NCBI RefSeq assembly: GCF_964204645.1
Contig: NC_134025.1
Span: 19,684,001-19,748,000 of the forward strand
DNA length: 64,000 bases
Direction: 5' to 3'
Source: Tubulanus polymorphus
Lineage: Eukaryota > Nemertea > Palaeonemertea > Tubulaniformes > Tubulanidae
Shown: positions 24,201 to 37,657 of the stretch, in pieces
How the letters are laid out: each line of letters begins with the position of its first letter
Numbering within the stretch: the stretch's first letter is position 1
Translations under genes and position numbers: made by a program
Notes under the pieces: generated by a model
What the model saw: the letters and a program-made list of their open reading frames with translations, nothing else
The model's database searches: none
What the model was told of the DNA's origin: nothing

Positions 24201-25074
24201 AATAATACATAGCAGCTAAGGATCAGGAAGATTTGTTGAAGGCGTATCAAATTCACTAACTTCAGCGGGCCACTCATATGAGGTATGGAGGGATCTATTG
24301 AATTCAGATAGAATTAACAACAAAATTCCGGATTGTGTCATATCACTTTATTTTACAATGTATCGCATTTAATAACATACAAGACTTTTCACACAGAATA
24401 ATCTATTTCCTAATATTTGAAAGAGCATCACCTCCATTTTGTATCCAATTACAAGCATTCAGAGCATTAGTTAAAAATAATCCTTAATCTGTCAAAATGT
24501 ATAGATGTAGCAAACAGATTTTAAGTGAAATGTTATACTCTACTTAACATACATACAGTACATACAAAGCTTAATTAACATGACCACACATGCACTGTGA
24601 AGATAAACTAGATAAAGGGTAATTACAAAAAAATTAGTTATGTCACAAGTCACTCACTAACTAGTGTTTCTCAATTTTAAACAGCCTTATTAAGTATATT
24701 GTAAACATACATATGCATCAGTAAACAAGATTGCAGAGTAAGACTATGAAGAAAAAATCATTGCTATTATGTACAATATATGATACAATAATTACCTGAG
24801 AAATATAATCACTAATGAAGTCATACAACACAAAAATATGAAAAGCATACAAAACAGAAATGCATCAGACAACAACTTTGACATCATTGACAACAACTCA
24901 GCCTTAGTAGCATTGGTATTGAAAATATTTCACTAATTGACTATCGGCTGTGTAAATAGAAGGTGCATCAAAATACCTATTCGTAAAATTCAACAACTTG
25001 AGTGTAATACTAAGTTGACCAGCACTGAGTAAGGCGGACGCAACTGTACACATATGGATGAAGAGTATAATTTG
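24201..25074. other. AT-rich spacer, nothing recognised
   Basis: Part of the 5.6-kb spacer between the two satellite arrays. No exon, RNA gene or repeat that I can support. Confidence 0.4.
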
Positions 25075-25990
25075 GTAACAGGTAAAAATCGCTCCTAGGT
25101 AAAAAAAATCCCCCAAAATCCCCCCACATTTGATTTCACAGCAAAATTCAATGAAATACTTCAATATTCTTTAGTTGAAAAACTTTAATAGTTTTGCAAA
25201 AATTTCCAATTTTCCCTTGTGTTTTTCACATTCACCTCGGAAAATCTCTGACCGGTGCAGTGAAAATCCCCTTGGTAAAAATCCCTAATTCTTCAAAGTA
25301 GGTAAAAATCCCCCTCCTTCTGAATGTAGTGTAAGTAGATACAATCTTAAGGTCAATTAATTCATATTTACCGGTATTTCATATTTATGATGTACATATC
25401 CTATTTATTATTGTGGAATATCATAAGGATATCATGAGCATACAAATTATTGCATATACTTTTTGAATTAAAACATACTACAAAAATTCATTAAAACTAA
25501 ATTAGTACTCAAAAGTTATCACACAGCTTAATGAAAGGGTTCATAGCTCTTTTCAAATACATTACACTAGCTTGAAACTAAAATATCTAGAATTAAAAGT
25601 TCACTATTGCTTAAAATTCATGGGCATTGCACTGCTCAAATATACCACATTGTCAACTAAAGTTCACAGTTCAAAAATATTCCTGTTCGAATTTTAGATA
25701 TTACAAATAATTTTTTATTATTCAGCTAGTTACAGAATAGTTATATACATTGGATGAAGTACATTATTCTTATTAATTCTAACAATTTATTTTATTTTTT
25801 TTAGAGTTTACTTAATAATTTGTCCCAACGAAAGATGTCATTGCTCAGTTCAAACATATTTCAGCCTCATTGCAAAAGAAATAAAATGGGAGTAACATTT
25901 TGCTTTGAAATGTTCTTGAAAATCACTAAGTGGGGATTTTTACCTACTTTTAATATTTGGGGATTTTTACCCAGGGGCTATTTACCTACA
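25075..25990. mobile_element. GGTAAAAATCCCC-type element
   Basis: Left motifs GGTAAAAATCGCTCCTAGG and GGTAAAAATCCCCCTCC (25081-25320) face right motifs GGGGATTTTTACCTAC and GGGGATTTTTACCCAGG (25933-25972). The interior (TTAAGGTCAATTAATTCATA, GGATATCATGAGCATACAAA) is shared with 27240-27720 and 29340-29637. Confidence 0.65.
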
Positions 25991-27125
25991 ACCAGAATTT
26001 TGGCATTAATTAATTTTGCCTATTGAGAACGGAAAGTTCAGTGGTTACAGATAATTTTTAAACCGCCCATGTGTTTAATTACAATCAAAGCGAGTTAATA
26101 TATCCATGCAATGATTTTAAAAAGACATATTATAGAATCAGCTATTATACAAACTTGTTAATTGTGTAAATTGCACATTAACCATAAAGAAGAATTCATT
26201 GAGTGACCATGAATATTATAGGCCTAGAATTTTGCCATTAATTAATTTTGCCTATTGACATGTGAACTCATTACATGATATTTCAAATTTAAGAAGATTT
26301 TAAATTTATAATACAACTAATCACATCAAAGTAGAACCATTATTTGTAATCAAATATAAGAATTGTTATTAAAATATATTACAAAGTTTGTTTTCTGGTG
26401 TTATTATGATGTGAAAGCAACTACATTACCAACTTAGTAATGATAGACTGGGACATATTTTCGTTGTGGTTTCATAATAATAAATTTGATCGTATAATTT
26501 TAAATTCTAAGTGTGGGATTTCTTCATTTATCTACAGTATACACGGTGTTTATTCGAAAACTAACATTATTGTACTTTTGAAAAGAATAACCTCAGGTCA
26601 ACAATGTGTTCATATATTGAATAATCATTGATCTATAAGAAACCATGGGGATTAATTAGATTAAAGGTTTCATTGAATAAAGCAAATTGCCTTGCTATTG
26701 TCAGATTGAGTCAGGTGGAACTTGAATTTAGCTCACATACTTAACTTGACGAAGAAAATACCATCGATGAAGAATTTCTGAAGTTTTCACAACTGCTGAA
26801 AGACGCACCAACGTACATGATCGACGTCATCGAAGTTGATTAAAAAGGAGAAGGCAGCGACCTCAGCCCTTATAAGTGGACCAACATCCCTTATAAGGGC
26901 ACCTAAATTTCCAGAAAAGAGCCAGTTATTATAGCCTGTCCTCGCTTTTTGCTATCACTGCCATTTGAATTATATATTCATATCGGACTTTTTCACTTTG
27001 GGAATTCAACAAGCAAGTGGTTCAGAGGTTTGATTATAGCGGGTGCTTTAGTCAGGGTTTTTTGCGAATTTTTGACATTCACTAAAGGTTTTGGAAAATA
27101 CGAATTTTATTCTAGGCCCATGAAA
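25991..27125. other. AT-rich spacer
   Basis: A second copy of CAGAATTTTGGCATTAATTA-like sequence lies at about 26225 (ATTTTGCCATTAATTAATTT). No gene is supported. Confidence 0.35.
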
Positions 27126-27835
27126 TATTATTAAGGGATTTTTACCAAGGGGGATTTTTCCCTAGGGGGGATCTTTACCTTGTGGAAAATCTCCACAGGT
27201 AGAAATCCCTTAGTAAAAATCCCCAATTCTTCAAAGTAGGTAAAAGTCCCCCTTTTTCTGAATGTAGTGTAAGTAATCTTAAGGTCAATTAATTCATATT
27301 TATTGATACATATATCCAATTAATTCATATTTTTCTGTGGCACACCTTAAGGATATCATGAGCATACAAACTATAATATACACTATTTGAATTAAAACAT
27401 ACTACAAATTAACAGTTGTTTAATACTAAATTAGTACCGTTATTATTAGTACGCAGTTAGTTTTCGCAGTCAATGAAAGGGTTCATCGCACATTTCAAAT
27501 ATATTACACTGGCTTGAATCATAAGGACCTAGAATTAAAAGTTCGTTATTGCTCATAATTCATGGCATCGCGTAGCTCAAATATGCCACAAGTTAACAAG
27601 AGTTCATAGGTCAAAGATATTCCAGGTCTAATTTAAAGGTATTACAAATAAAAGTTTATTATTCTTATTAATTTCTAACAATTGAAATCTAAGAGTTTAC
27701 TTAAGAATTTATCACAACGAACGATTTCATTGAACAGTTCAAACATATTTCAGCCTCATTGCAAAATTAATCAAATTGGAGTATCATTTTTGAATATTTT
27801 GGGATTTCTACCTAGAGGTTTTTTTACCATAGTGT
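27126..27835. mobile_element. GGTAAAAATCCCC-type element, second copy
   Basis: Ends with GGGATTTTTACC / GGTAAAAATCCCC motifs at 27133-27260. The interior matches the copy at 25075, and a decayed right end TTTCTACCTAGAGG lies near 27806. Confidence 0.6.
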
Positions 27836-27914
27836 ACACATGACTGTATGCTGTTCTCCTGGAATTGGAGTACTCACGGCTAGACTTATTATTCCAAGAC
27901 TGGATGCAAGTTGT

Positions 27915-28560
27915 ACTTTCAACGGGTCCATACCTATGTTCCCCGGGTCCTATGTTCCCCCCAAGGGAAATTAAACATAAAAGGGGTCCTTTATTCCCCG
28001 GATCCGATATTCCTGGAAGATTATGGAAAATGTATAAAAAGGTCATTTGTTCCCATGGACACATACACTCAATTTCGTTCGGCGCCGGGAATTCAGAGCA
28101 TGATAACGCGCCAGGCTGCCGAGCCTGAAATGCAACCAATTAGTCGATGTGGAAAATCGGCACTACATGTATCTTTATCTTTATTCTATTAAATGAAAAT
28201 TAACGACATGAATCACAATTAAAAATCACAATAAAAACTCTCGCGGGCAAGTCTCAAAGCCTTTTTACAGTGTGACGTAACTACTAAATAAATTACCTGA
28301 TCGATCGATTAATTGTCATCTCGAATTTTTCTCGTTCAGCTGGCGTTTGCAACAAAATAAAAGCACCTTGTCTGTATCAAATTATAGTATCTAGCAAATA
28401 CATGATATGATTGATGGACTATTATTAAAAAGCATAGGTATGGACACCTCCGGTCTACCTTTTTATTGTTTGGAGAATATATGGAACCCTCGTTGTATTG
28501 TTTCCTTTGAGAGAATATAGAACCCGGGGGATATAGGACCCGGGGAATCTAGGGATTGCC
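27915..28560. mobile_element. candidate TIR element with GGGTCCTATGTTCCCC motifs
   Basis: The left end has GGTCCATACC and CCGGGTCCTATGTTCCCC. The right end has the complements GGGGATATAGGACCCGGG and GGTATGGACACC. Spacing within the arms is irregular, so exact ends are uncertain. Confidence 0.45.
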
Positions 28561-29294
28561 CCCTTTCGACCGTGTTCATTACTCATCATTTTCAAATCAT
28601 TACTGAAACGAAGAATAGTTTGATTGATTTTTATATCAAATGGAAAAAAGTTATGCCGGTTACATGTAACCAGTCTTTCCCGCGGAATTTTCCATTGGAT
28701 TAAAACAAGTACCGGGATTATTTCTTCCCTGTTTTTCACCGCTTGCATCGACAGCTTACGTACTTTTTAACTTACATAATTCAAGTTTTGGTAGTCACAT
28801 AGCCAGATCTTGGGGTGTTAAAATATGCAGGTGGTTAATTTTACTTGAGCCCAGTACAGCAGCGATAATTCAAATGTAGAACATTTGCGAAGAATTTGCA
28901 GAAGCGTGTAGCATTTCAGTTTATTTCAGATACGTCCTCGTCAAGTTTTATTACTATTAGATTTTCATCACTTCAATTAATGCTTTTGTTTTGTTATACA
29001 GTCAACCCCTGATATACCATCCACATCGGTGAAGAAAATTTTGACGGTATAGAGAGTATGACGGAATATATCGTGGGTATTTTACTATGTATCTGTAAAG
29101 AGATGTACATTGTTCACAATTTAAATTGTTCATCAAATTTGGCAAATATATGCTCAGGGCAAAGAAACGTTCTGTTTATTCTGTGGTTCGCGGTAATCTG
29201 GGACAGTTCCCTCTGCTTAACATTTACTTGTCACTTATGGTCGAATAGTGGCTTCTGTAAAATAGACAGTTCGACGATGGTATATAAAGCGGCT
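28561..29294. other. spacer with a mariner-like MITE left half
   Basis: TA-CAGTCAACCCCTGATATAC at 28997 begins a copy of the 3286-3452 MITE (CCACATCGGTGAAGAAAATTTTGACGGTATAGAGAGTATG shared in part). Its right end is missing. No gene. Confidence 0.5.
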
Positions 29295-29637
29295 AGTGGT
29301 AAAAATCCCCAGGGTTAAATTCCCCTAAAATCCAAATTCCTCAAAGTAGGTAAAAATCCCCTCCTTCTTAATGTAGTGTAAGTAGATACAATGTTAAGGT
29401 CAATTAATTCATATTTATGATACATATATCTAATTTATTATTGTGGAACATCTAAGGATATCATGATGTGGAACATAAAGGATACTATGATCATACATAC
29501 TTTGAATTAAAACATACTACAAATTAACACAGCTTAATGAAAGGGTTCATTGCACATTTCAAATATAATACACTAGCTTGAATCTTAAATATCTAGAATT
29601 AAAAGTTATTGCTTATAAATTCATGGTATACTGCCCG
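29295..29637. mobile_element. GGTAAAAATCCCC-type element cut by satellite
   Basis: Third copy of the family (GGTAAAAATCCCCAGGG, GGTCAATTAATTCATATTTA, GAAAGGGTTCATTGC). It stops at AAATTCATGG, where the right satellite array begins. The 25075 copy continues past this point. Confidence 0.65.
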
Positions 29638-32600
29638 ATCCTTGTGGAGACCGGTGATACTGCTGCTACCATGATACCACTAATACCAGTGATACTGCCC
29701 GATCCTCCTGGAGACCAGTGATACTACTGCTACCCCGATACCACTGTTACCAGTGATACTGCCCGATCCTCTCCGAGACCGGTGATACTACTGCTACCCC
29801 GATACCACTGTTACCAGTGATACTGCCCTATCCTTCTGGAGACCGGTGATACTACTGCTACCCCGATACCACCGATACCAGTGATACTGCCCGATCCTCT
29901 GCGAGACCGGTGATACTACTGCTACCCCGATACCACCGATACCAGTGATACTGACCGATCCTTCTGGAGACCGGTGATACTACTGCTACCCCGATACCAC
30001 CGATACCAGTGATACTGCCCGATCCTCTCCGAGACCGGTGATACTACTGCTACCCCGATACCACCTATACCAGTGATACTGCCCGATCCTTCTGGAGACC
30101 GGTGATACTACTGCTACCCCGATACCACCGATACCAGTGATACTGACCGATCCTTCTGGAGACGGGTGATACTACTGCTACCCCGATACCACTGTTACCA
30201 GTGATACTGCCCTATCCTTCTGGAGACCGGTGATACTACTGCTACCCCGATACCACCGATACCAGTGATACTGCCCGATCCTCTGCGAGACCGGTGATAC
30301 TACTGCTACCCCGATACCACCGATACCAGTGATACTGACCGATCCTTCTGGAGACCGGTGATACTACTGCTACCCCGATACCACCGATACCAGTGATACT
30401 GCCCGATCCTCTCCGAGACCGGTGATACTACTGCTACCCCGATACCACCTATACCAGTGATACTGCCCGATCCTTCTGGAGACCGGTGATACTACTGCTA
30501 CCCCGATACCACCGATACCAGTGATACTGACCGATCCTTCTGGAGACCGGTGATACTACTGCTACCCCGATACCACTGTTACCAGTGATACTGCCCTATC
30601 CTTCTGGAGACCGGTGATACTACTGCTACCCCGATACCACCGATACCAGTGATACTGCCCGATCCTCTGCGAGACCGGTGATACTACTGCTACCCCGATA
30701 CCACCGATACCAGTGATACTGACCGATCCTTCTGGAGACCGGTGATACTACTGCTACCCCGATACCACCGATACCAGTGATACTGCCCGATCCTCTCCGA
30801 GACCGGTGATACTACTGCTACCCCGATACCACCTATACCAGTGATACTGCCCGATCCTTCTGGAGACCGGTGATACTACTGCTACCCCGATACCACCGAT
30901 ACCAGTGATACTGACCGATCCTTCTGGAGACCGGTGATACTACTGCTACCCCGATACCACTGTTACCAGTGATACTGCCCTATCCTTCTGGAGACCGGTG
31001 ATACTACTGCTACCCCGATACCACCGATACCAGTGATACTGCCCGATCCTCTGCGAGACCGGTGATACTACTGCTACCCCGATACCACCGATACCAGTGA
31101 TACTGACCGATCCTTCTGGAGACCGGTGATACTACTGCTACCCCGATACCACCTATACCAGTGATACTGCCCGATCCTTCTGGAGACCGGTGATACTACT
31201 GCTACCCCGATACCACCGATACCAGTGATACTGACCGATCCTTCTGGAGACCGGTGATACTACTGCTACCCCGATACCACTGTTACCAGTGATACTGCCC
31301 GATCCTTCTGGAGACCGGTGATACTACTGCTACCCCGATACCACTGTTACCAGTGATACTGACCGATCCTCTCCGAGACCGGTGATACTACTGCTACCCC
31401 GATACCACCTATACCAGTGATACTGCCCGATCCTCTTCGAGACAGGTGATACTACTGCTACCCCGATACCACCGATACCAGTGATACTGACTGATCCTTC
31501 TGGAGACCGGTGATACTACTGCTACCCCGATACCACCGATACCAGTGATACTGTCCGATCCTTCTGGAGACCGGGGATACTACTGCTACCCCGATACCAC
31601 TGTTACCAGTGATACTGCCCGATCCTTCTGGAGACCGGTGATACTACTGCTACCCCGATACCACTGTTACCAGTGATACTGCCCGATCCTCTCCGAGACC
31701 GGTGATACTACTGCTACCGCGATACCACCGATACCAGTGATACTGACCGATCCTTCTGGAGACCGGTGATACTACTGCTACCCCGATACCACTGTTACCA
31801 GTGATACTGCCCGATCTTTCAGGAGACCGGTGATACTACTGCTACCCCGATACCACTGTTACCAGTGATACTGCCCGATCTTTCAGGAGACCGGTGATAC
31901 TACTGCTACCCGGATACCACTGTCACCAGTGATACTGCCCGATCCTTCTGGAGACCGGTGATACTACTGCTACCCCGATACCACCGATACCAGTGATACT
32001 GCCCGATCCTTCTGGAGACCGGTGATACTACTGCTACCCCGATACCACCGATACCAGTGATACTGTCCGATCCTTCTGGAGACCGGTGATACTACTGCTA
32101 CCCCGATACCACTGATACCAGTGATACTGTCCGATCCTTCTGGAGACCGGTGATACTACTGCTACCCCGATACCACTGTTACCAGTGATACTGCCCTATC
32201 CTTCTGGAGACCGGTGATACTACTGCTACCCCGATACCACCGATACCAGTGATACTGCCCGATCCTCTGCGAGACCGGTGATACTACTGCTACCCCGATA
32301 CCACCGATACCAGTGATACTGACCGATCCTTCTGGAGACCGGTGATACTACTGCTACCCCGATACCACCGATACCAGTGATACTGCCCGATCCTCTCCGA
32401 GACCGGTGATACTACTGCTACCCCGATACCACCTATACCAGTGATACTGCCCGATCCTTCTGGAGACCGGTGATACTACTGCTACCCCGATACCACCGAT
32501 ACCAGTGATACTGACCGATCCTTCTGGAGACCGGTGATACTACTGCTACCCCGATACCACTGTTACCAGTGATACTGCCCTATCCTTCTGGAGACCGGTG

Positions 32601-33728
32601 ATACTACTGCTACCCCGATACCACCGATACCAGTGATACTGCCCGATCCTCTGCGAGACCGGTGATACTACTGCTACCCCGATACCACCGATACCAGTGA
32701 TACTGACCGATCCTTCTGGAGACCGGTGATACTACTGCTACCCCGATACCACCGATACCAGTGATACTGCCCGATCCTCTCCGAGACCGGTGATACTACT
32801 GCTACCCCGATACCACCTATACCAGTGATACTGCCCGATCCTTCTGGAGACCGGTGATACTACTGCTACCCCGATACCACCGATACCAGTGATACTGACC
32901 GATCCTTCTGGAGACCGGTGATACTACTGCTACCCCGATACCACTGTTACCAGTGATACTGCCCGATCCTTCTGGAGACCGGTGATACTACTGCTACCCC
33001 GATACCACTGTTACCAGTGATACTGACCGATCCTCTCCGACACCGGTGATACTACTGCTACCCCGATACCACCTATACCAGTGATACTGCCCTATCCTTC
33101 TGGAGACCGGTGATACTACTGCTACCCCGATACCACCGATACCAGTGATACTGACTGATCCTTCTGGAGACCGGTGATACTACTGCTACCCCGATACCAC
33201 CGATACCAGTGATACTGTCCGATCCTTCTGGAGACCGGGGATACTACTGCTACCCCGATACCACTGTTACCAGTGATACTGCCCGATCCTTCTGGAGACC
33301 GGTGATACTACTGCTACCCCGATACCACTGTTACCAGTGATACTGCCCGATCCTCTCCGAGACCGGTGATACTACTGCTACCGCGATACCACCGATACCA
33401 GTGATACTGACCGATCCTTCTGGAGACCGGTGATACTACTGCTACCCCGATACCACTGTTACCAGTGATACTGCCCGATCTTTCAGGAGACCGGTGATAC
33501 TACTGCTACCCCGATACCACTGTTACCAGTGATACTGCCCGATCTTTCAGGAGACCGGTGATACTACTGCTACCCGGATACCACTGTCACCAGTGATACT
33601 GCCCGATCCTTCTGGAGACCGGTGATACTACTGCTACCCCGATACCACCGATACCAGTGATACTGCCCGATCCTTCTGGAGACCGGTGATACTACTGCTA
33701 CCCCGATACCACCGATACCAGTGATACT
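29638..33728 (-). repeat. 64-bp satellite array, right, part 1
   Basis: Same monomer as 21641-24077 but on the opposite strand. Variant monomers recur in order every 384 bp (six units): the CCCTATCC variant is at 29826, 30210, 30594 and 30978, then at 32194 and 32578. A larger block repeats at 1664 bp (26 units): the TTTCAGG variant after GATC is at about 31815 and 33479, and GCTACCGCGATACC at about 31713 and 33377. Confidence 0.95.
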
Positions 33729-34221
33729 GAGCTCAGACCACTATTCCAAAATCTTCTATATCCTATAGTAAAAACAAGAAATTCGAGAGTTTAGTTCATA
33801 TATAAGCGCGTAAATTCAGGGGAAATCCTGCTTATGGCTCATAGGCCAGCATCTTAGCTACGCATTGAAGTGGTTTTCGCCCCACGTACCCAACCTAACT
33901 TTTGAAATAATCAAACCTTTAGAAAGGAGGGGTATCCCAGTACAGGTATGCCAGTACATCCGAGCCAAATATCTAAGGGAATCCCCCACCGTGTTTGGTA
34001 CCCTTACTCCAAGCAAAAAAAGTCCAGGGAATCCCTTATTTCATCATCGATCTGTCTCTCAGGATCAATGGATTTCATACATATAACCGAAATTCGTTAC
34101 CTATCCCATTTGCAGAAATTATGGCAACATTTATGGGGGACCTCTTCTTCACTCTAGGTACTATTTTTGGGGTCCGGCCCTACGCATCTTCGAGCTACTA
34201 ACCTAATTGTGGTCTGATGCC
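33729..34221. mobile_element. 493-bp internally deleted DNA transposon in the satellite
   Basis: Ends GAGCTCAGACCACTATT and AATTGTGGTCTGATGCC. They are flanked by direct TACT (33725-33728 and 34222-34225), which reconstitutes an intact satellite unit when one copy is removed. It is the short form of 36306-37653, joined at a CACGTACCC word. The 4-bp duplication and GAG-like ends would suit the Sola superfamily; this is a guess without a transposase. Confidence 0.85.
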
Positions 34222-35806
34222 TACTGTCCGATCCTTCTGGAGACCGGTGATACTACTGCTACCCCGATACCACTGATACCAGTGATACTGTCCGATCCTT
34301 CTGGAGACCGGTGATACTACTGCTACCCCGATACCACTGTTACCAGTGATACTGCCCGATCCTCTCCGAGACCGGTGATACTACTGCTACCCCGATACCA
34401 CTGTTACCAGTGATACTGCCCGATCCTCTCCGAGACCGGTGATACTACTGCTACACCGATACCACTGTTACCAGTGATACTGTCCGATCCTTCGGGAGAC
34501 CGGTGATACTACTGCTGCCCCGATACCAGTGATACTGCCCGATCCTCTCCGAGACCGGTGATACTACTGCTACCCCGATACCACTGATACAAGTGATACT
34601 GCCCGATCCTCTCCAAGACCGATGATACTACTGCTACCCCGATACCACTGATACCAGTGATACTGACCGATCCTTCTGGAGACCGGTGATACTACTGCTA
34701 CCCCGATACCACTTTATCCAGTGATACTGTCCGATCCTTCGGGAGACCGGTGATACTACTGCTACCCCGATACCACTGTTACCAGTGATACTGCCCGATC
34801 CTTCGGGAGACCGATGATACTACTGCTACCCCGATACCACTGTTACCAGTGATACTGACCGATCCTCTTCGAGACAGGTGATACTACTGCTACCCCGATA
34901 CCACTGTTACCAGTGATACTGCCCGATCCTTCTGGAGACCGATGATACTACTGCTACCCCGATACCACTGTTACCAGTGATACTGCCCGATCCTCTCCGA
35001 GACCGGTGATACTACTGCTACCCCGATACCACCTATACCAGTGATACTGCCCGATCCTTCTGGAGACCGGTGATACTACTGCTACCCCGATACCACTGTT
35101 ACCAGTGATACTGCCCGATCTTTCAGGAGACCGGTGATACTACTGCTACCCCGATACCACTGTTACCAGTGATACTGCCCGATCTTTCAGGAGACCGGTG
35201 ATACTACTGCTACCCCGATACCACTGTTACCAGTGATACTGCCCGATCTTTCAGGAGACCGGTGATACTACTGCTACCGCGATACCACCGATACCAGTGA
35301 TACTGACCGATCCTTCTGGAGACCGGTGATACTACTGCTACCCCGATACCACTGTTACCAGTGATACTGCCCGATCCTCTCCGAGACCGGTGATACTACT
35401 GCTACCCCGATACCACCTATACCAGTGATACTGCCCGATCCTTCTGGAGACCGGTGATACTACTGCTACCCCGATACCACTGATACCAGTGATACTGACC
35501 GATCCTTCTGGAGACCGGTGATACTACTGCTACCCCGATACCACTGATACCAGTGATACTGACCGATCCTTCTGGAGACCGGTGATACTACTGCTACCCC
35601 GATACCACTGTTACCAGTGATACTGTCCGATCCTTCGGGAGACCGGTGATACTACTGCTACGCCGATACCAGTGATACTGCCCGATCCTCTCCGAGACCG
35701 GTGATATTTCTGCTACCCCGATACCACTGATACAAGTGATACTGCCCGATCCTCTCCAAGACCGATGATACTACTGCTACCCCGATACCACTGATACCAG
35801 TGATAC
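34222..35806 (-). repeat. 64-bp satellite array, right, part 2
   Basis: Continuation after the inserted transposon. Units here are less regular, with GGGAGACC and GATGATACT variants. The array ends at ACCAGTGATACCATGG, where the unique cap starts. Confidence 0.95.
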
Positions 35807-35916
35807 CATGGATGCTTTGGGCCCGTGTTGTATGCGGTGGAAATGTTCTGTTCTCACTGTATTGTCCCATGACGCCCTCTACGTAGCCGCCATCTTGAAA
35901 CGGTGTTCTGGTACAC
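35807..35916 (-). repeat. right cap of inverted satellite arrays
   Basis: Inverted partner of 21531-21640, about 94 percent identical by eye. Similarity stops sharply at GTACAC (35916), the mirror of 21531. Confidence 0.8.
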
Positions 35917-36248
35917 CACCGAACAACCCTCCAACGACTCGTGAGGTCAAGGGGTTCCAGAACGGCTTTAGCAGAGTGGGTTCGAATCCATTGACGGGTG
36001 AAGATGGAATAGGAACTGAAGGTAGAGACCGGCAACCAGTCTAGAAGGACACTACATCCTGATCCACACCAGGGCGGAACGATATAAATCGCGGTGAAAC
36101 GTAAGGGCAAAAAGAAGCCGAAGTTGTTGGTCACAGGGGCGGGGGTATAGGTAAGTGTGAATTATTTCGATTAATATACTTATATACTTTTGTGACAGTT
36201 CATCATTTCATCGATCTCCTGAAATGATGGTAGTGGTACACGTTTGTG
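35917..36248. other. non-coding
   Basis: Contains TAGCAGAGTGGGTTCGAATCC (35969-35989), where tRNA-like A-box and B-box words directly abut. No tRNA fold is supported. Confidence 0.3.
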
Positions 36249-36305
36249 CACGGGCTTGTCACTATTTCTATTCAACGAACAAAGTGGCTATATTTACCCA
36301 CAGGG

Positions 36306-37653
36306 GAGCTCAGACCACTATTCCAAAATCTTCTATATCCTATAGTAAAAACAAGAAATTCGAGAGTTTAGTTCATATATAAGCGCGTAAATTCAGGGGA
36401 AATCCTGCTTATGGCTCATAGGCCAGCATCTTAGCTACGCATTGAAGTGGTTTTCGCCCCACATACCCTAGTCAGTAACCTGTCTGTGGTTTAGTTTCAC
36501 AATCGGATATTTTCACAAACCACAGTCAGGAATGGGAAGGTCATTTTTGTATGAAATCTTCGTCAGCCAATTTGACTGACGAGTAATTTGCCTGGCATTT
36601 CATTGTCTCTTAAGATATCCGTCTATTTTTTGTTGTAATCGACGCACAACAGATTCGTAGTTTGTCTGATACCTATAACACCTCACCTGACGATCTTAAT
36701 CCATGTGCAAATCGGCCGTAAAGTGAGAGTAAATTTCCGTCGGGTCAACAGCTGCCATTTTGAAAATTACTGGAGGTGCTGGCACCTGTGGACTGAGGCG
36801 AGGACAACAGCACAAACTAACGAAGCGAAACGACGAAATTGAAAAAATTAAGAAATCAACACTTATTCACATTTTTCTTTTACCAGAATTTATTATTTCA
36901 TTATTTATTATGGAAAACACGAAGATTTGAAATATAAGTTGGAAAACCATCAAAAATAAAAATTGTCGTTTCGTCTCGGAAGTTTTATATAAATCCTTGT
37001 AGGTCCCCTTGTCTTATCATGCCACATGTGCAATACAGAGAAATGGTGGCCAATGGCGAAATTGGTGGAGAAATTAATTAATTTCTCAAAATAATGTTGA
37101 TTAACCACTCGAAACATACATAAAATTGGATTATTTCGAAAGGTACCTGTGTTAGTTTGTGAATTAAGCCATTAATTGTGGACTGAAGTGAATAGAAAGT
37201 ATACTTTTGAAGTGTTACTTTTTTCAACCGTGTTTTGGTCCTTGTCATCCCTAACGTTGGTATAAGCCCATCCGATTATAAAAAGCTTACCACCAACGAT
37301 TAGGTAACTAACTACACATACCCAACCTAACTTTTGAAATAATCAAACCTTTAGAAAGGAGGGGTATCCCAGTACAGGTATGCCAGTACATCCGAGCCAA
37401 ATATCTAAGGGAATCCCCCACCGTGTTTGGTACCCTTACTCCAAGCAAAAAAAGTCCAGGGAATCCCTTATTTCATCATCAATCTGTCTCTCAGGATCAA
37501 TGGATTTCATACATATAACCGAAATTCGTTACCTATCCCATTTGCAGAAATTATGGCAACATTTATGGGGGACCTCTTCTTCACTCTAGGTACTATTTTT
37601 GGGGTCCGGCCCTACGCATCTTCGAGCTACTAACCTAATTGTGGTCTGATGCC
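36306..37653. mobile_element. 1348-bp long form of the GAGCTCAGACCAC transposon
   Basis: Same ends as 33729-34221, flanked by direct AGGG (36302-36305 and 37654-37657). The word CACATACCC occurs at 36460 and 37315. The short form lacks exactly the 855 bp between them. No transposase reading frame is visible, so this too is non-autonomous. Confidence 0.85.
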
Positions 37654-37657
37654 AGGG

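Noticed and set aside
21641-35806. CRISPR-like array
   Set aside because: The 64-bp units are contiguous satellite monomers with no unique spacers, in a eukaryotic setting.
35941-35995. tRNA gene suggested by TAGCAGAGTGG and GGTTCGAATCC
   Set aside because: The A-box and B-box words overlap instead of being about 30-40 bases apart, and only a five-pair outer stem can form.
35658-36134. 158-codon open stretch on the minus strand
   Set aside because: It runs from satellite through the array cap into non-coding DNA. The satellite-derived part is frame chance and no family is recognised.
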